This document shows positions 47,194 to 58,400 of a DNA stretch of 64,000 nucleotides, one piece after another. Numbering within the stretch: the first letter of the stretch is position 1; the number at the start of each line of letters is the position of its first letter. The notes beneath the pieces are model-generated. The model saw nothing but the letters and a program-made list of their open reading frames with translations. It searched no databases and was not told the origin of the DNA. Source of the stretch: Saposhnikovia divaricata. Taxonomy: Eukaryota > Streptophyta > Magnoliopsida > Apiales > Apiaceae. Location of the stretch: assembly GCA_036435485.1 (NCBI GenBank), contig CM071597.1, positions 171,350,147 to 171,414,146 of the forward strand, in the 5' to 3' direction. The position numbers and the translations under genes are program-made.

Positions 47194-47800
47194 TGTTAGA
47201 TATAATTGATGTGATTTAATGTCAGTGTTTAAGTGTTACAGGTAAAGAGAGTTTAACTTGTTATTGAAAGCAGTTGTAACAGAGTTTGAGTATACGCTGA
47301 TTGCTGGAAGCGCAAATGCTGACAGAGGAAAGCGTAAACACTGATAGCTGAATACATGGAAGCGCAAACACTGTTAGCATGGAGAGAACAGAGTTTGCTA
47401 AAGTCTGTCTACTGGGAGCGTCTACAAGTCAACAGAGTTTGAAGATTAATTTAATATTAATATGGAAGCGATATCTTTGAAGATTGGATAGCTATCAAAG
47501 AGATTGAGTTGACTTAGAAGACGTGTAGCAATCGTAATTGATATCAATTGTATAGCTTAATTTTAGGAGAATCAATTTACGATTGTACGTAGCTGTATAT
47601 CTTATAAATACAGTTAGGTTAACCCTAGAAGGGTATCCATCGTGAACGAATAACATTCTTGTAACCTAAGCAGCTCTCTGTGATACTTTACATCACCGAG
47701 AGAGGAATTATCTATTCCAAACAGTTTTAAGAGTTAAAACGTGTGTTCTTGTTACTTATTCATACAGTACTTGATTATATATTGTGTATTCGACCTAACA
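47194..47800 (+). mobile_element. 5' LTR of element B
   Basis: Starts TGTTAGATATAATTGATG and ends TATTCGACCTAACA. It contains six AAC(A/T)CTG motifs on either strand in its first 300 bp, a TATA box at 47603-47609 and a CTCTCTGTGATAC leader. It lacks the U5 motif found in A, C and D. Confidence 0.95.
47603..47609 (+). promoter_or_regulatory. TATA box of element B 5' LTR
   Basis: TATAAAT, about two thirds into the LTR, with a transcript-leader-like sequence downstream. The same site in the 3' LTR lies at 59668-59674. Confidence 0.72.
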
Positions 47801-47802
47801 AG

Positions 47803-47815
47803 TGGTATCAGAGCC
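47803..47815 (+). promoter_or_regulatory. Primer binding site of element B
   Basis: TGGTATCAGAGCC, two bases (AG) after the LTR end; initiator tRNA-Met type. Confidence 0.93.
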
Positions 47816-47863
47816 AAATCTGTTACTTTATTACAGTTAAAGATCCAAACGCAATAGTAATCA

Positions 47864-50101
47864 ATGGTAGAGATACCTCCACCATCTGAGAAAGCTCCTA
47901 CTACTGTTAGTAGGTATGAAACAATTAGGGTTCCTATACTAAGGCCATTAGAGTATGCAATTTGGAAGGTGAAGATGACCATGTTTCTGGAGGCTACAGA
48001 TCCAGAATATCTGGACAGAATTTATGAAGGTCCTCACAAACCTACAAAGTTATCTACTGCTGCTGCCGGTGAGGAATCAAAAGTTATTCCAAAAGAGAAG
48101 AAAGATCTAACTGCTGAGGATCTTTCATCTATTGCAAAGGATGCGAAGGTAAGGCATTTACTTCACAGTGCGTTAGACAATGTTATGTCTAATAAAGTGA
48201 TAAACTGCACAACTGCAAAGGAGATATGGGATGCACTTGAGGTTAGATGTCAAGGAACTCCTGCAATTAAGAAGAACAGAAGGAACATACTCACTCAGGA
48301 GTATGAGCATTTTGAGGCAAAATCTGATGAAACCATGACAGAAACATTTGACAGATTCTGTAAACTGCTCAATGATTTGTCATTGGTGGACAAAGAGTAT
48401 GATTTAGAAGATTCAAATCTCAAGTTTCTTCTCTCTTTACATGAAAAGTGGGATGTGAAAACAACCACTATAAGAGATAATTATGAACTTGGTGAAACAG
48501 AAATTGATGAAATTTATGGACTACTCAAAACCCATGAATTGGAATTGGAGCAGAGAAACAAAAGATCTAGTAGAAAGTCAAAGTCTGTTGCTCTTAAGGC
48601 TGAGGAGAAACCATCAAAGAAGGAAGCATCAAGGAGAAAGGCAAAAGGAAAAGCTTTAGTCATTCATTCAGAGAATGAGTCATCAAACACTGATGTTGAC
48701 TCAAACACAGATGAATCATCTGATTCTGAAGATGATGAGGAGATGATGCAAATGGCTGCATTGATGGTAAAGACCTTCAAGAAGATGGGATACAAGAACT
48801 TCAAGAAGGGAAAGAGATTCTCCAAGGACTACTCAAAGTTTGACAAGAAGAATTTCAAGAAATCTGAAGGAAAGGACTTCAAATCTGGTAAGAAAGATAA
48901 GTCTGAGATTCAATGCTACAAGTGTAAGGAGATGGGTCACTATGCTCCTGAGTGCAAGAAGGGTAAAACTGAAAAGGCACTCTACACCAAAGGCAGAGAT
49001 TGGGCAGACACTTCAGATTCAGATGAGGAAGTCAACTATGCTCTCATGGCTACTACTAAGACTGAAAATGATGATCTCAAGGTACCTCCAACTACCTATG
49101 CTTATAACACTGATGATATAACTGAATTGAGAATTTATCTTAAAGCATTGCATATCAGTTATAGGGATCAGACTTTAGAAAATGAGAGGATAAAGTCTGA
49201 GTGTTCTCAACTCAAAGAAAGAAATAAACTTGTTGAGGAACAGCTAGAGAACATGAATAAAATTCAAAAAGAGAGAGATGATGCAGTGTTTATTGAACAG
49301 GAGTTGCTAGGTAAGTATAAGCAACTAGAATCTGAATTGGAGGATACTAAACACATCATTAAAACTTGGACACACTCTGGTAAAGACACTCAAGAAGTGT
49401 TTCAGTCAGATACAGTAGGTCTAGGTTACTCTGTAGGAGATGAACTTAGATTTGAAAATCAGGTAAAGGTTAGACCACATTGTTCATCTGAGGGTAATGT
49501 CATGGGAAAAGGTGGACCTAAGACTGAAGCACAGAAAAAGGCTGTTAAAGAGTCATATGCTAAAACTTTTGTTAAAGAGGCTAACATTGGTTTAATGACA
49601 GATAAACAACTCAAGCATAAGCTTAAGGAGATAAAATCTGTCAACAAACAGAGAATGCCTAAGAAAAACAGAAATGGTAAGGTAGGCATAACATCAGGAA
49701 TAAAGCCAATGCTTGCTTCATTAGCTCCTAGGAAAACATGCTTTAACTGTGGTAGCACTAATCATCTTGCTAATTTCTGCAGTAAGAATAAAAACATTAA
49801 TTCTTTGCCCTCTAAAACTGCAGTAAAGAGTGATTATGTGAGAACAAGACCACAGACTTTATGCAAACACTGTGGAAGTACTTGGCACTCTATTTACACT
49901 TGCAGAGATTATCATGCTATTTACTATAATTACTATGAACCCAAACCAAATTTGAAATGGGTTAAAGTAAACTCTGCAAATGTAAACTCTGAAAAAGTTA
50001 GCTTAGACTCTGTTAATGTGAATTCCGCTGCAAAAGCTAACAGAATTAAGAAAGCCAAAGGATCCAAGCAAGTCTGGATCCTTAAAACTAATAATCAGTG
50101 A
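47864..50101 (+). CDS. gag: Gag of element B, 745 residues
   Basis: Particle protein that binds and packages element RNA. The ATG at 47864 is the first good start after the PBS. Residues about 20-230 form a UBN2-type capsid (YAIWKVKMTMFLEATDPEYLD, CTTAKEIWDALEVRCQG, LTQEYEHFEAKSDE). A Lys/Ser-rich, acidic-patched stretch follows, then a zinc knuckle C351-C354-H359-C364. A coiled coil lies near 440-500. Two more CX2CX4HX4C knuckles come late (626-639 and 667-680), so there are three. It ends SKQVWILKTNNQ with TGA. Pol follows in another frame with no overlap. A CAG-GTAAAG donor-like site lies at 49462/49463. Confidence 0.93.
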   Translation: MVEIPPPSEKAPTTVSRYETIRVPILRPLEYAIWKVKMTMFLEATDPEYLDRIYEGPHKPTKLSTAAAGEESKVIPKEKKDLTAEDLSSIAKDAKVRHLLHSALDNVMSNKVINCTTAKEIWDALEVRCQGTPAIKKNRRNILTQEYEHFEAKSDETMTETFDRFCKLLNDLSLVDKEYDLEDSNLKFLLSLHEKWDVKTTTIRDNYELGETEIDEIYGLLKTHELELEQRNKRSSRKSKSVALKAEEKPSKKEASRRKAKGKALVIHSENESSNTDVDSNTDESSDSEDDEEMMQMAALMVKTFKKMGYKNFKKGKRFSKDYSKFDKKNFKKSEGKDFKSGKKDKSEIQCYKCKEMGHYAPECKKGKTEKALYTKGRDWADTSDSDEEVNYALMATTKTENDDLKVPPTTYAYNTDDITELRIYLKALHISYRDQTLENERIKSECSQLKERNKLVEEQLENMNKIQKERDDAVFIEQELLGKYKQLESELEDTKHIIKTWTHSGKDTQEVFQSDTVGLGYSVGDELRFENQVKVRPHCSSEGNVMGKGGPKTEAQKKAVKESYAKTFVKEANIGLMTDKQLKHKLKEIKSVNKQRMPKKNRNGKVGITSGIKPMLASLAPRKTCFNCGSTNHLANFCSKNKNINSLPSKTAVKSDYVRTRPQTLCKHCGSTWHSIYTCRDYHAIYYNYYEPKPNLKWVKVNSANVNSEKVSLDSVNVNSAAKANRIKKAKGSKQVWILKTNNQ

Positions 50102-50111
50102 TTGTTTGTGA

Positions 50112-53100
50112 TTGCAGGGCACGAGGGTCAGTACCCTAGTCGTGGACAGTGGATGTTCAGGACACATGACTGGAAATAAAGCCCTGCTATCAGAGTATGA
50201 GGAGAAGGCTAGCCCAGAAGTTTCCTATGGAGATGGCAACATAGGACATACACTGGGATATGGCAATATTAATCTTGGAAATGTCATCATCACAAATGTA
50301 GCTCTGGTTCCAGGACTCAAGCATGATTTGCTATCTGTGAGTCAAATCTGTGACAGAGGATATCATGTAGATTTTCAGCCTGAATATTGCCAAGTGATCA
50401 GTAAATCTACAGGGAAAGTTGCTCTAGTTGGAAACAGACACAACAACATCTATGAAATAAAATTGTCAACCAACACAGATGGAAAAGCAGTGTGTCTGTC
50501 TACAAGAATGTCTAGTGAAGAGAGTTGGAAATGGCACAAGAAACTCTCTCATTTGAACCTGAACAACATCAATGAGCTAATCAAGAATGATCTTGTAAGA
50601 GGTCTACCAAAGTCCTTGTTGAATGTAGAAGGACTGTGTGATTCTTGTCAAAAGGCTAAACAGAGAAAAGTCTCCTTCAAAAGCAAATCTGAGTCTTCAA
50701 TTGTTGATCCTTATCATCTACTACATGTTGATCTTTTTGGTCCAGTGAATGTGATGTCTCTTGGAAAGAAGAAATATGCATTAGTCATTGTTGATGAATA
50801 TACCAGATTCACATGGGTATATTTTCTTGCAAAGAAGGATGAAACATCATTAACACTGACAGAACATATAATCCAACTGGACAAAGGGTCAGAGCATCAA
50901 GTGAAGATAATCAGAAGTGACAATGGAACTGAGTTCAGAAATTCATCTATGGAAGAATTTTGCAAGAGTAAAGGGATCAAACAAGAGTTTTCTGCACCTG
51001 GCACTCCACAACAAAATGGTGTAGTGGAGAGGAAGAACAGAACTTTGATAGAAGCTGCCAGAACCATGCTAGATGAAGCAAAGTTGCCAACTTATTTCTG
51101 GGCAGAAGCAGTTCAAACTGCTTGTTTTACTCAAAATGCAACACTGATCAACAAGCATGGAAAAACACCATATGAAATGGTGAAGAAGAAGAAGCCAAAT
51201 CTAAAATATTTTCATATTTTTGGATGCAAGTGCTTTGTGTTGAAGACTCATCCTGAACAGTTGACCAAATTTGACCTAAAGGCAGATGAAGGAATTTTTG
51301 TTGGCTATCCACTGTCAACAAAGGTATTCAGAGTTTATAATCTGAGAACCAGAGTGATCATGGAGTCTATTCATGTGTCATTTGATGACAAGAAAATAAC
51401 TGGACTTGAAGATGTTAATGAGCATGATCAACTGCACTTTGAAAATGAAGATTTATTAAACTCGGATGATATAGATCTGACAAACACTGTTGAGGTCAAT
51501 TCTGAACCTCTACTGGTAAACACTGAAGAAACTTTTCAATCAGAAACAAGGGAAGAACCAGTTGAGGGGGAGCATGAAGAATCACATCAAAGTGATAATT
51601 CAAACACTGATAGTGACTCAATTGATAACTCTGAATCAAACACTGTTGATTCAAACTCTGAACATTCAAATTCTGAGCAGTCACATTCAGGGGGAGCATC
51701 AGAAAGTGAAGAAAGGCACCAAGAAAATCAGGAGAGCATGGATCAAGGGGGAGGATCACATGATGACAGAAGCAATCTGCCTTCTGCAAGAAAATGGACT
51801 AAGTCACATACACCTGATTTAATTATTGGTGATCCAGATGCAAGAGTAAGGACAAGAAGTGCAACAACAAATGAATGTCTGTTTCATGCATTCTTGTCAC
51901 AAACTGAGCCAAAGAAAGTAGAAGAAGCTCTGAAAGATGCTGACTGGATAACAGCAATGCAAGAAGAGCTAAATGAATTTGAGAGAAATGAGGTGTGGAC
52001 CCTTGTACCAAGGCCAAAGAACAGATCTATTGTTGGTACTAAATGGGTTTTCAGAAATAAAACTGACAGTGATGGTGTGATCACAAGGAACAAAGCAAGA
52101 CTGGTAGCTAAAGGCTATTCACAGCAGGAAGGAATAGATTATGATGAGACTTTTGCACCAGTTGCCAGGTTGGAGGCAATAAGGATGTTTCTTGCCTATG
52201 CTTCTCACAAGAAATTCAAGGTTTTTCAAATGGATGTGAAAAGTGCTTTTCTGAATGGAAAACTTGAAGAAGAAGTATTTGTTGAACAACCACCTGGTTT
52301 TGTAGATCCAAAATATCCAGATCATGTCTACAGGTTAGACAAAGCACTCTATGGACTCAAACAGGCACCTAGGGCATGGTACGAAACACTTGCTAAATTT
52401 CTACTAGAAAGTGGGTTTCACAGAGGTACTATTGACAAAACTCTGTTTTACTTTCAATCTGGTAATGACCTGCTCTTAGTTCAGATATATGTAGATGATA
52501 TTATTTTTGGATCTACTAATGATAAACTCTGTAAGAAATTTGCCAAGCTCATGCAGTCTAGATATCAAATGAGTATGATGGGAGAGTTAAGCTATTTTCT
52601 AGGCTTACAGGTGAAGCAAACAGATGATGGAATTTTCATTAATCAAGCAAAATATACCAGAAATCTTCTCAAGAAATTTGGTATGCTTGACTGTTCATCT
52701 GCAACAACTCCCATGGCAACTGCAACAAAACTGGACAAAGATACAGGTTCATCAGTGGATATGACAAGTTACAGAGGGATGATTGGTTCTCTACTCTATT
52801 TAACAGCTAGTAGACCTGATATCATGTATGCCACCTGTCTGTGTGCAAGGTTTCAGGCAGATCCAAGGGAACCACATTTAACAGCTGTGAAGAGGATTTT
52901 CAAATATCTCAAGGGAACTGTAACCTTAGGACTGTGGTACCCAAGAGAATCAGATTTTAAGCTACTTGGTTACTCTGATGCAGATTTTGCTGGCTGTAAG
53001 ATTGACAGAAAAAGCACAAGTGGAAGTTGTCAATTTCTTGGTGACAGACTAGTGTCTTGGTACAACAAGAAACAGAAGTCAATATCTACATCTACAGCTG

Positions 53101-53432
53101 AAGCAGAGTATATTGCTGCTGGTAGCTGTTGTGCACAGATTTTATGGATGAAGAATCAACTACTGGATTATGGGTTGAGGTATAGTAAAATACCTATTTT
53201 CTGTGATAATCAAAGTGCTATTGCAATGACAGGTAATCCAGTACAACACTCAATGACCAAGCACATCAGCATAAGGTATCACTTTATCAGAGAGCATGTA
53301 GAGGAAGGCAATATTGAGCTTCACTTTGTGCCTACAGATCAACAACTTGCAGATGTTTTCACAAAGCCTCTAAGTGAAGCAACATTTACAAGACTGGTCA
53401 ATGAACTAGGGATGGTATCTGGTTTTGACTAA
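50112..53432 (+). CDS. pol: Pol of element B: protease, integrase, RT, RNase H
   Basis: One open frame of about 1106 codons without an ATG start; the frame is closed by TGA at 50109-50111 and the first codons are TTG CAG, an acceptor-like site, so true coding probably begins at 50118. Protease VVDSGCSGHMTG (Asp12); GAG_pre-integrase HKKLSHLN and CDSCQ (about 140-180); integrase core Asp207, Asp270, Glu306 (DD35E); RT with YVDD at 793-796; RNase H with YSDADFAG near 954. A variable acidic Ser/Asn-rich linker lies between integrase and RT (about 440-560). Length and order fit SIRE/Maximus copia. No defect seen. Confidence 0.95.
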   Translation: MQGTRVSTLVVDSGCSGHMTGNKALLSEYEEKASPEVSYGDGNIGHTLGYGNINLGNVIITNVALVPGLKHDLLSVSQICDRGYHVDFQPEYCQVISKSTGKVALVGNRHNNIYEIKLSTNTDGKAVCLSTRMSSEESWKWHKKLSHLNLNNINELIKNDLVRGLPKSLLNVEGLCDSCQKAKQRKVSFKSKSESSIVDPYHLLHVDLFGPVNVMSLGKKKYALVIVDEYTRFTWVYFLAKKDETSLTLTEHIIQLDKGSEHQVKIIRSDNGTEFRNSSMEEFCKSKGIKQEFSAPGTPQQNGVVERKNRTLIEAARTMLDEAKLPTYFWAEAVQTACFTQNATLINKHGKTPYEMVKKKKPNLKYFHIFGCKCFVLKTHPEQLTKFDLKADEGIFVGYPLSTKVFRVYNLRTRVIMESIHVSFDDKKITGLEDVNEHDQLHFENEDLLNSDDIDLTNTVEVNSEPLLVNTEETFQSETREEPVEGEHEESHQSDNSNTDSDSIDNSESNTVDSNSEHSNSEQSHSGGASESEERHQENQESMDQGGGSHDDRSNLPSARKWTKSHTPDLIIGDPDARVRTRSATTNECLFHAFLSQTEPKKVEEALKDADWITAMQEELNEFERNEVWTLVPRPKNRSIVGTKWVFRNKTDSDGVITRNKARLVAKGYSQQEGIDYDETFAPVARLEAIRMFLAYASHKKFKVFQMDVKSAFLNGKLEEEVFVEQPPGFVDPKYPDHVYRLDKALYGLKQAPRAWYETLAKFLLESGFHRGTIDKTLFYFQSGNDLLLVQIYVDDIIFGSTNDKLCKKFAKLMQSRYQMSMMGELSYFLGLQVKQTDDGIFINQAKYTRNLLKKFGMLDCSSATTPMATATKLDKDTGSSVDMTSYRGMIGSLLYLTASRPDIMYATCLCARFQADPREPHLTAVKRIFKYLKGTVTLGLWYPRESDFKLLGYSDADFAGCKIDRKSTSGSCQFLGDRLVSWYNKKQKSISTSTAEAEYIAAGSCCAQILWMKNQLLDYGLRYSKIPIFCDNQSAIAMTGNPVQHSMTKHISIRYHFIREHVEEGNIELHFVPTDQQLADVFTKPLSEATFTRLVNELGMVSGFD

Positions 53433-55413
53433 ACATGTTGGTTAGACTCAAACTCTTTCAAATAAAATGTGTTGCTCATATCTCTGTAAATTGCTAAAGT
53501 GCTATGTGAACCTTATTAATTAAATTCTGTCAGCATGATTGTTGGTCATACACTGTTAATACGTTTGTTAAACTCTGTGAATTCTGAGTTGATTTTTGTC
53601 TGAATGAAAATACCGATGAAGAAAAATGTATAGAGCATGATTTTCAGTAAAAAAAATCAAGATTCTTTTGAGTCACTGTAATCTAATCAGAAATTGCACA
53701 GTAAGTTAACACAGCATGATACTGTTTCATATTTAGAGCATCTCTTAGTTTATTTGATCCTAAACTCTGAATCTATGAATACTGCATGCATTGCCTCTCA
53801 TGAATAACTCTGATATTGATGAACTCTAAACTCTGATTAGTGACACTCTGTTTTCAAGTCATACTTGATTCTTGATGATTCTTTGTTTGCACTTGTGAAA
53901 ATTTTAAAACTTGAGATGTGTCATTGTTTATTTTGGTGAGAAACAGTTCATGTCTGAACCCTGTGAGATTTTGAGCTGAATAAGTGATTGATACATTTTA
54001 TATCAATCAGACTTTATTGTTGTGTGATGTTCATCAGTAAGTATGTTGCTCTAGAACTTGCATTAAACCATTTTGGGACTACATGATATATGTGTGCATG
54101 AAGATGATAAAGGCATTAGGATTAACCATCTTTCTTCAAACACTGTTCAAAACATCTTTGAACACTGATCATAAACACTGTTCATAAAACACTACCCTTA
54201 GTAAACCCCTTTGAGCCAAATTAACTGCTCATTTTTCTTGAATACTGAAGTATTAAGAGCAGTTATATTCGTTTGTTAAATCAAATTCAAGCAGGTGAGT
54301 ATTTCTTAAGAAAAGATATCTTACTCAGTATATATATATAAAAAAAAAAAAAAAGGGTATATATACTGATCATCTTGTACAAATATGTACTAATCATTTG
54401 ACTGAATATTTTGATCAAATAAATTGTTCAGTTAGAAATTCTCATCTCTTCTCATCTGGTTGATTTCACTCAATTCTAACCCTGAACAAAGTCCTTTTGA
54501 TTTGTGCATAAATATAATCGAAGTGGTGTAGATTTGGTGGACATTCAAGCTTATGGTAGCATCTGCCTTTACTAAATGAATCTGAGAGTAAACACTTCAC
54601 CTAAACACTTGTGTGATGTGAGAGTTTGTGAGACAATCCTTGACATGTAACTCACTGAATGATGCTTTGATGTTTATCTCTTGATATTTTTGTCTATAAT
54701 GACTGTGTGCTTACTTGGATAATCATGAACATAAACTGGAACAGGGATATTCAGATTTCTGTAATTAAGGAACTACAGAGTTTAGCATTCATCATATACT
54801 CTGTGTTTAATATGAGAGTTTGTGCATTCAGTGTTTATTGTTTTGATTTATGGATTTTATGAAATATTAGATGTTATAAAAATTGATTTGGTAAACTCTG
54901 CTACTCACACACGAAAATCACGACTGTACATTTTTGAAAGGGTTTTTGTGATAAAGATTGAGTATTGGACAAACACTGATTGATTGTGTTATGTACTCTA
55001 AGGTAAATTTTCATTAAGATAATTTGAAAATTTTGGAGTAAATGGAGTAAGTGACAACTGTTAATTGGTGTAATTAGTGGTAACGTGTCTTGATAAACGG
55101 AACGACAGCGGTAATAATGGCTTTTACTGCGCATGTATTAAGTGAACCGTTGCATGTGTGACACGTGTCCCACTCACTCATCAATGTGTCTCATTTTTAC
55201 ACTTTTCACGGGATCAGTTGTGTGTTTTCAAGTAAAATCGTTTGAGTTTAGTTTTTAATTAAAACTCAAATTACTTTTTCTCACAATCACTTTTACCCAC
55301 TCGTATTCACTTTACCAAAACAGAAAACATCTTTGTTCTTCACTTTGGCATTTTCACAAACACCTTTCTTGCAAAACATTTTCACAGTTGCTTCTTGCTT
55401 ATTTCTTGATTCA
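53433..55413. other. Spacer of element B between pol and the third ORF
   Basis: No ORF. I count 11 AAC(A/T)CTG motifs on either strand in about 1.9 kb, the same motif as in the B LTR. It includes a TATATATATA and poly-A run near 54333-54354. TTTTCACAG at 55379-55387 after a pyrimidine-rich run is acceptor-like and lies 26 bases before the ORF start. Confidence 0.75.
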
Positions 55414-58400
55414 ATGGCAACTAAACCTTTCACTGTCTTTGGTCTACGTTTTGTGCCTAACAATTATGCAGCTTTACTTGAGAACGACCGGGCTCCAGAG
55501 GCGTTCCATCTAATGCAAAATTTTCTTCGAAATTCTGAGATTGGGCAAGCGCTGGTTGAACCGGCTACTCTATCTGCTTCCCAAGTTGTTAGTTTCTGGC
55601 AAAATTCAAGATATATAGAAGGAGGAGAGAGTGAAACTCCGTCTATCATCTTCTCTCATGAAGACCAAGAGTTTGTGATTACTCCACAAACTGTTCGTGA
55701 TGTCATGGATTTCGACACACATACTTCATATGAAGTTGTCTCTGAGGAAAATCTGAGGGAAATGCTAACAGAGATTGGGTACATGGAATCACTTGCCAAG
55801 CTGGGCAGTGTGAAGAGGCCAAACTTGAGAAAAGAGTGGAATTTTTTCTTTGATTGTATCACCAGGACATTCCAAAAGAAGGTCACCAACTGGGATGCTA
55901 TTCCAATGGACAGTCTGCAAATTGGGTATTCTCTACTCTATGGCAGTAATTTTGATTTTGGTAGATATGTTTTAATGAATTTGGGTGATAAGTTGTCAGA
56001 GTCTACTACAGTTTACTTTGCTAGATTTTGTCAACTTCTGTTCAATGCATGTGTTTCTGGGTTAACTATTGATGAAGCTGATGAAATTCAACCTTTTCGA
56101 GTCACTAAGAGAATATTCTCTGATATGACTAACAAAGATGTTGGAAAAGACATACCTCCTTTAGTATTGCCACTTGCTTTACAGAACTTTGTCAATCAAC
56201 CACAACATTCTCCATCACCAAACCATGAACCACATGAACCACATCAACCAGAACCACAATCTATGCCTGAACCTTTAATCACTGATCGTACAGAAAACAT
56301 CCCATCACAACCTACTCAATCACCTGAGCCGATACCAACAACCACTGATCAACCTATATCACCTCAAACACAAACAGAACCTCAAAAACAATCTGACCAA
56401 ATGACTACTGAACCAACAAACCCTGTCACTACCACTCATCCACAACTACCACCAAAGCCAAAAAGGAAGAAACATACTGCAATCAACACCAAACATTCTA
56501 GGGCTAAACAGACAACTCCAAAGGCTGTTTATTCTAGAAGATTCATACAAAGGGCAAATAGACCTTCAACACCATCGGTTGAGGAAAGTTCTAGTGAAAG
56601 TTCTAGTGCAGAAGAAGAATTGGTTGCAGTACCTCAAGCTAAGAGGAGAAGGCTTATTTTAACTGATTCTGATGATGAGAATGTTGAAGAGGCTCAAGAG
56701 AAAATCTCTTTTGATATTCCTACTGGTGAGCCAGAGGTTATCATAGAACCTATAATACCAGAATCTGAAGTCAAGCTTTCTGAACCAGAAGTTGTTAAGG
56801 TTCAAGAACATGAAGCTGTTAGAGATGTTTTGTCTCCAATGGAAGAGTTTGCTGAAACTCCACTTTCTTTTAATCATGAAGCAACTACTCCACCACTCAT
56901 GGAGGTTACACTTTCTATCGATACTGGTGTTGCTGATGGGCCTACTGTTGTTCTTGAAGACACTGTGGTTGCATCACACACTGAGTTGAACTCTGATGCT
57001 AATCATGTTTCTGCTCATAATGAGGAGGTTGATAAACCAGAAAAGGTTCTTTCTTCAGAGCAAACTCCAGTTGATAAAGGAAAACAGGTTGCTCAAGAAC
57101 CTATTTCTGCTCAAGAACCTATTCCTTCTGTTGCCTCTACTAGTGAGTCAATAAGTGATTCAGTTGAAGCTAAGAGTACAGGAGTTGCACAACCACAAAA
57201 TCAGACTGATGGTCAGAAAACAGGAGAAAAACCAGATTTTGCTGGCCCTTCTAATAATGAGATTGATGCTGGTTATTTGGCCAAGCAAACTGCTGATTGG
57301 TACAAGTCAGAGTGTATTTTTCCTCCTGGAAGGGCAGAAAAGTTTCTTGAAGTCAATTCTAAGAAGATTAAAAATCCAGAAATTTTCACTTGTTTGCAAG
57401 GCACAGTGATTCAAATCAAAACTTTGAATAATAGATTTGATGATACTCAGAAATCTATTGTTGATCTTCGAACAGAAGTTGCTACTCATGAAGAGAAAGC
57501 TCAACTAGCTAATGCTAAGCTCTTTCAACAATTTGCCAAAGCTCAAGCAAATATAAATGACAGACTAAGCACGGTTGAAAAGAATCAGATTTTACTAAAT
57601 GAGAAGGTTGATTCAATTGCAAACTCTCTTGAATTAATCACCTCAATTCTGATTCAAGATGATGATGATGATGTCAAAAAGGGGGAGAGAATTGCTAAAA
57701 CCAAGTGTAAGCAAACTCAAACTCTGCCAAAGAAAGATCATCTTGATGATGAAGGTACCAATGCTGAGAAGGGCTTAAGAAATGCAAATTCTAGACAAGG
57801 ACATGGGAGGTCTACAAGGTCAAAGCCTAACTTGGTGATAGATACAAATGCTCAGAGTACTTCTGGTTCAAAGCCAAAGGATTTGTCATTCTCTGACAAT
57901 CCACAAACAGATGAAGAATTGGCTGCGAAACTATTTCGTGAAGAGAATGCTGAAGCTACACTTGAGGATATTCAAGCTGAAGAAAAGCTGTTGCAGAAAG
58001 AGCATTTAAAAGCTCAAAAGTCCAAGAAAGTGAATAAAGTTGTTAAAGCTTCAAAGTCTTCAAGGCATGAAATGAAAGGAATTGAGATCAAAGAGAGATT
58101 ATCTGGTATTCAAGAAGAAGAAGAAGAAGAAGAGGATAAAGGAAAGCTGATTAGAAAGTCTTCTATTGATGCCAAGCTGAAGTTAAAAGGAGTGATGGGT
58201 GAAGAGAGCAAGAATAAAATGATAATTACAACCTCTGTTGGTACACATGTTGTACAGAAGAATAAAGACACAACCTCTGTTGCTACACAAGTTGTGACTA
58301 CACCAATACTGTCTTCTCAGTTGAAATCAAAATTTCGAAAAGGTGCTCTTCATGATTCGAGTCTTGCAGCTACAGCTCCAGCTACAACTTCAATGGATTT

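Noticed and set aside
49311..50117. AG-GTAAGT donor at 49310/49311 joined to the pol acceptor
   Set aside because: It is the best donor by sequence but the 807-nt intron would leave pol out of frame.
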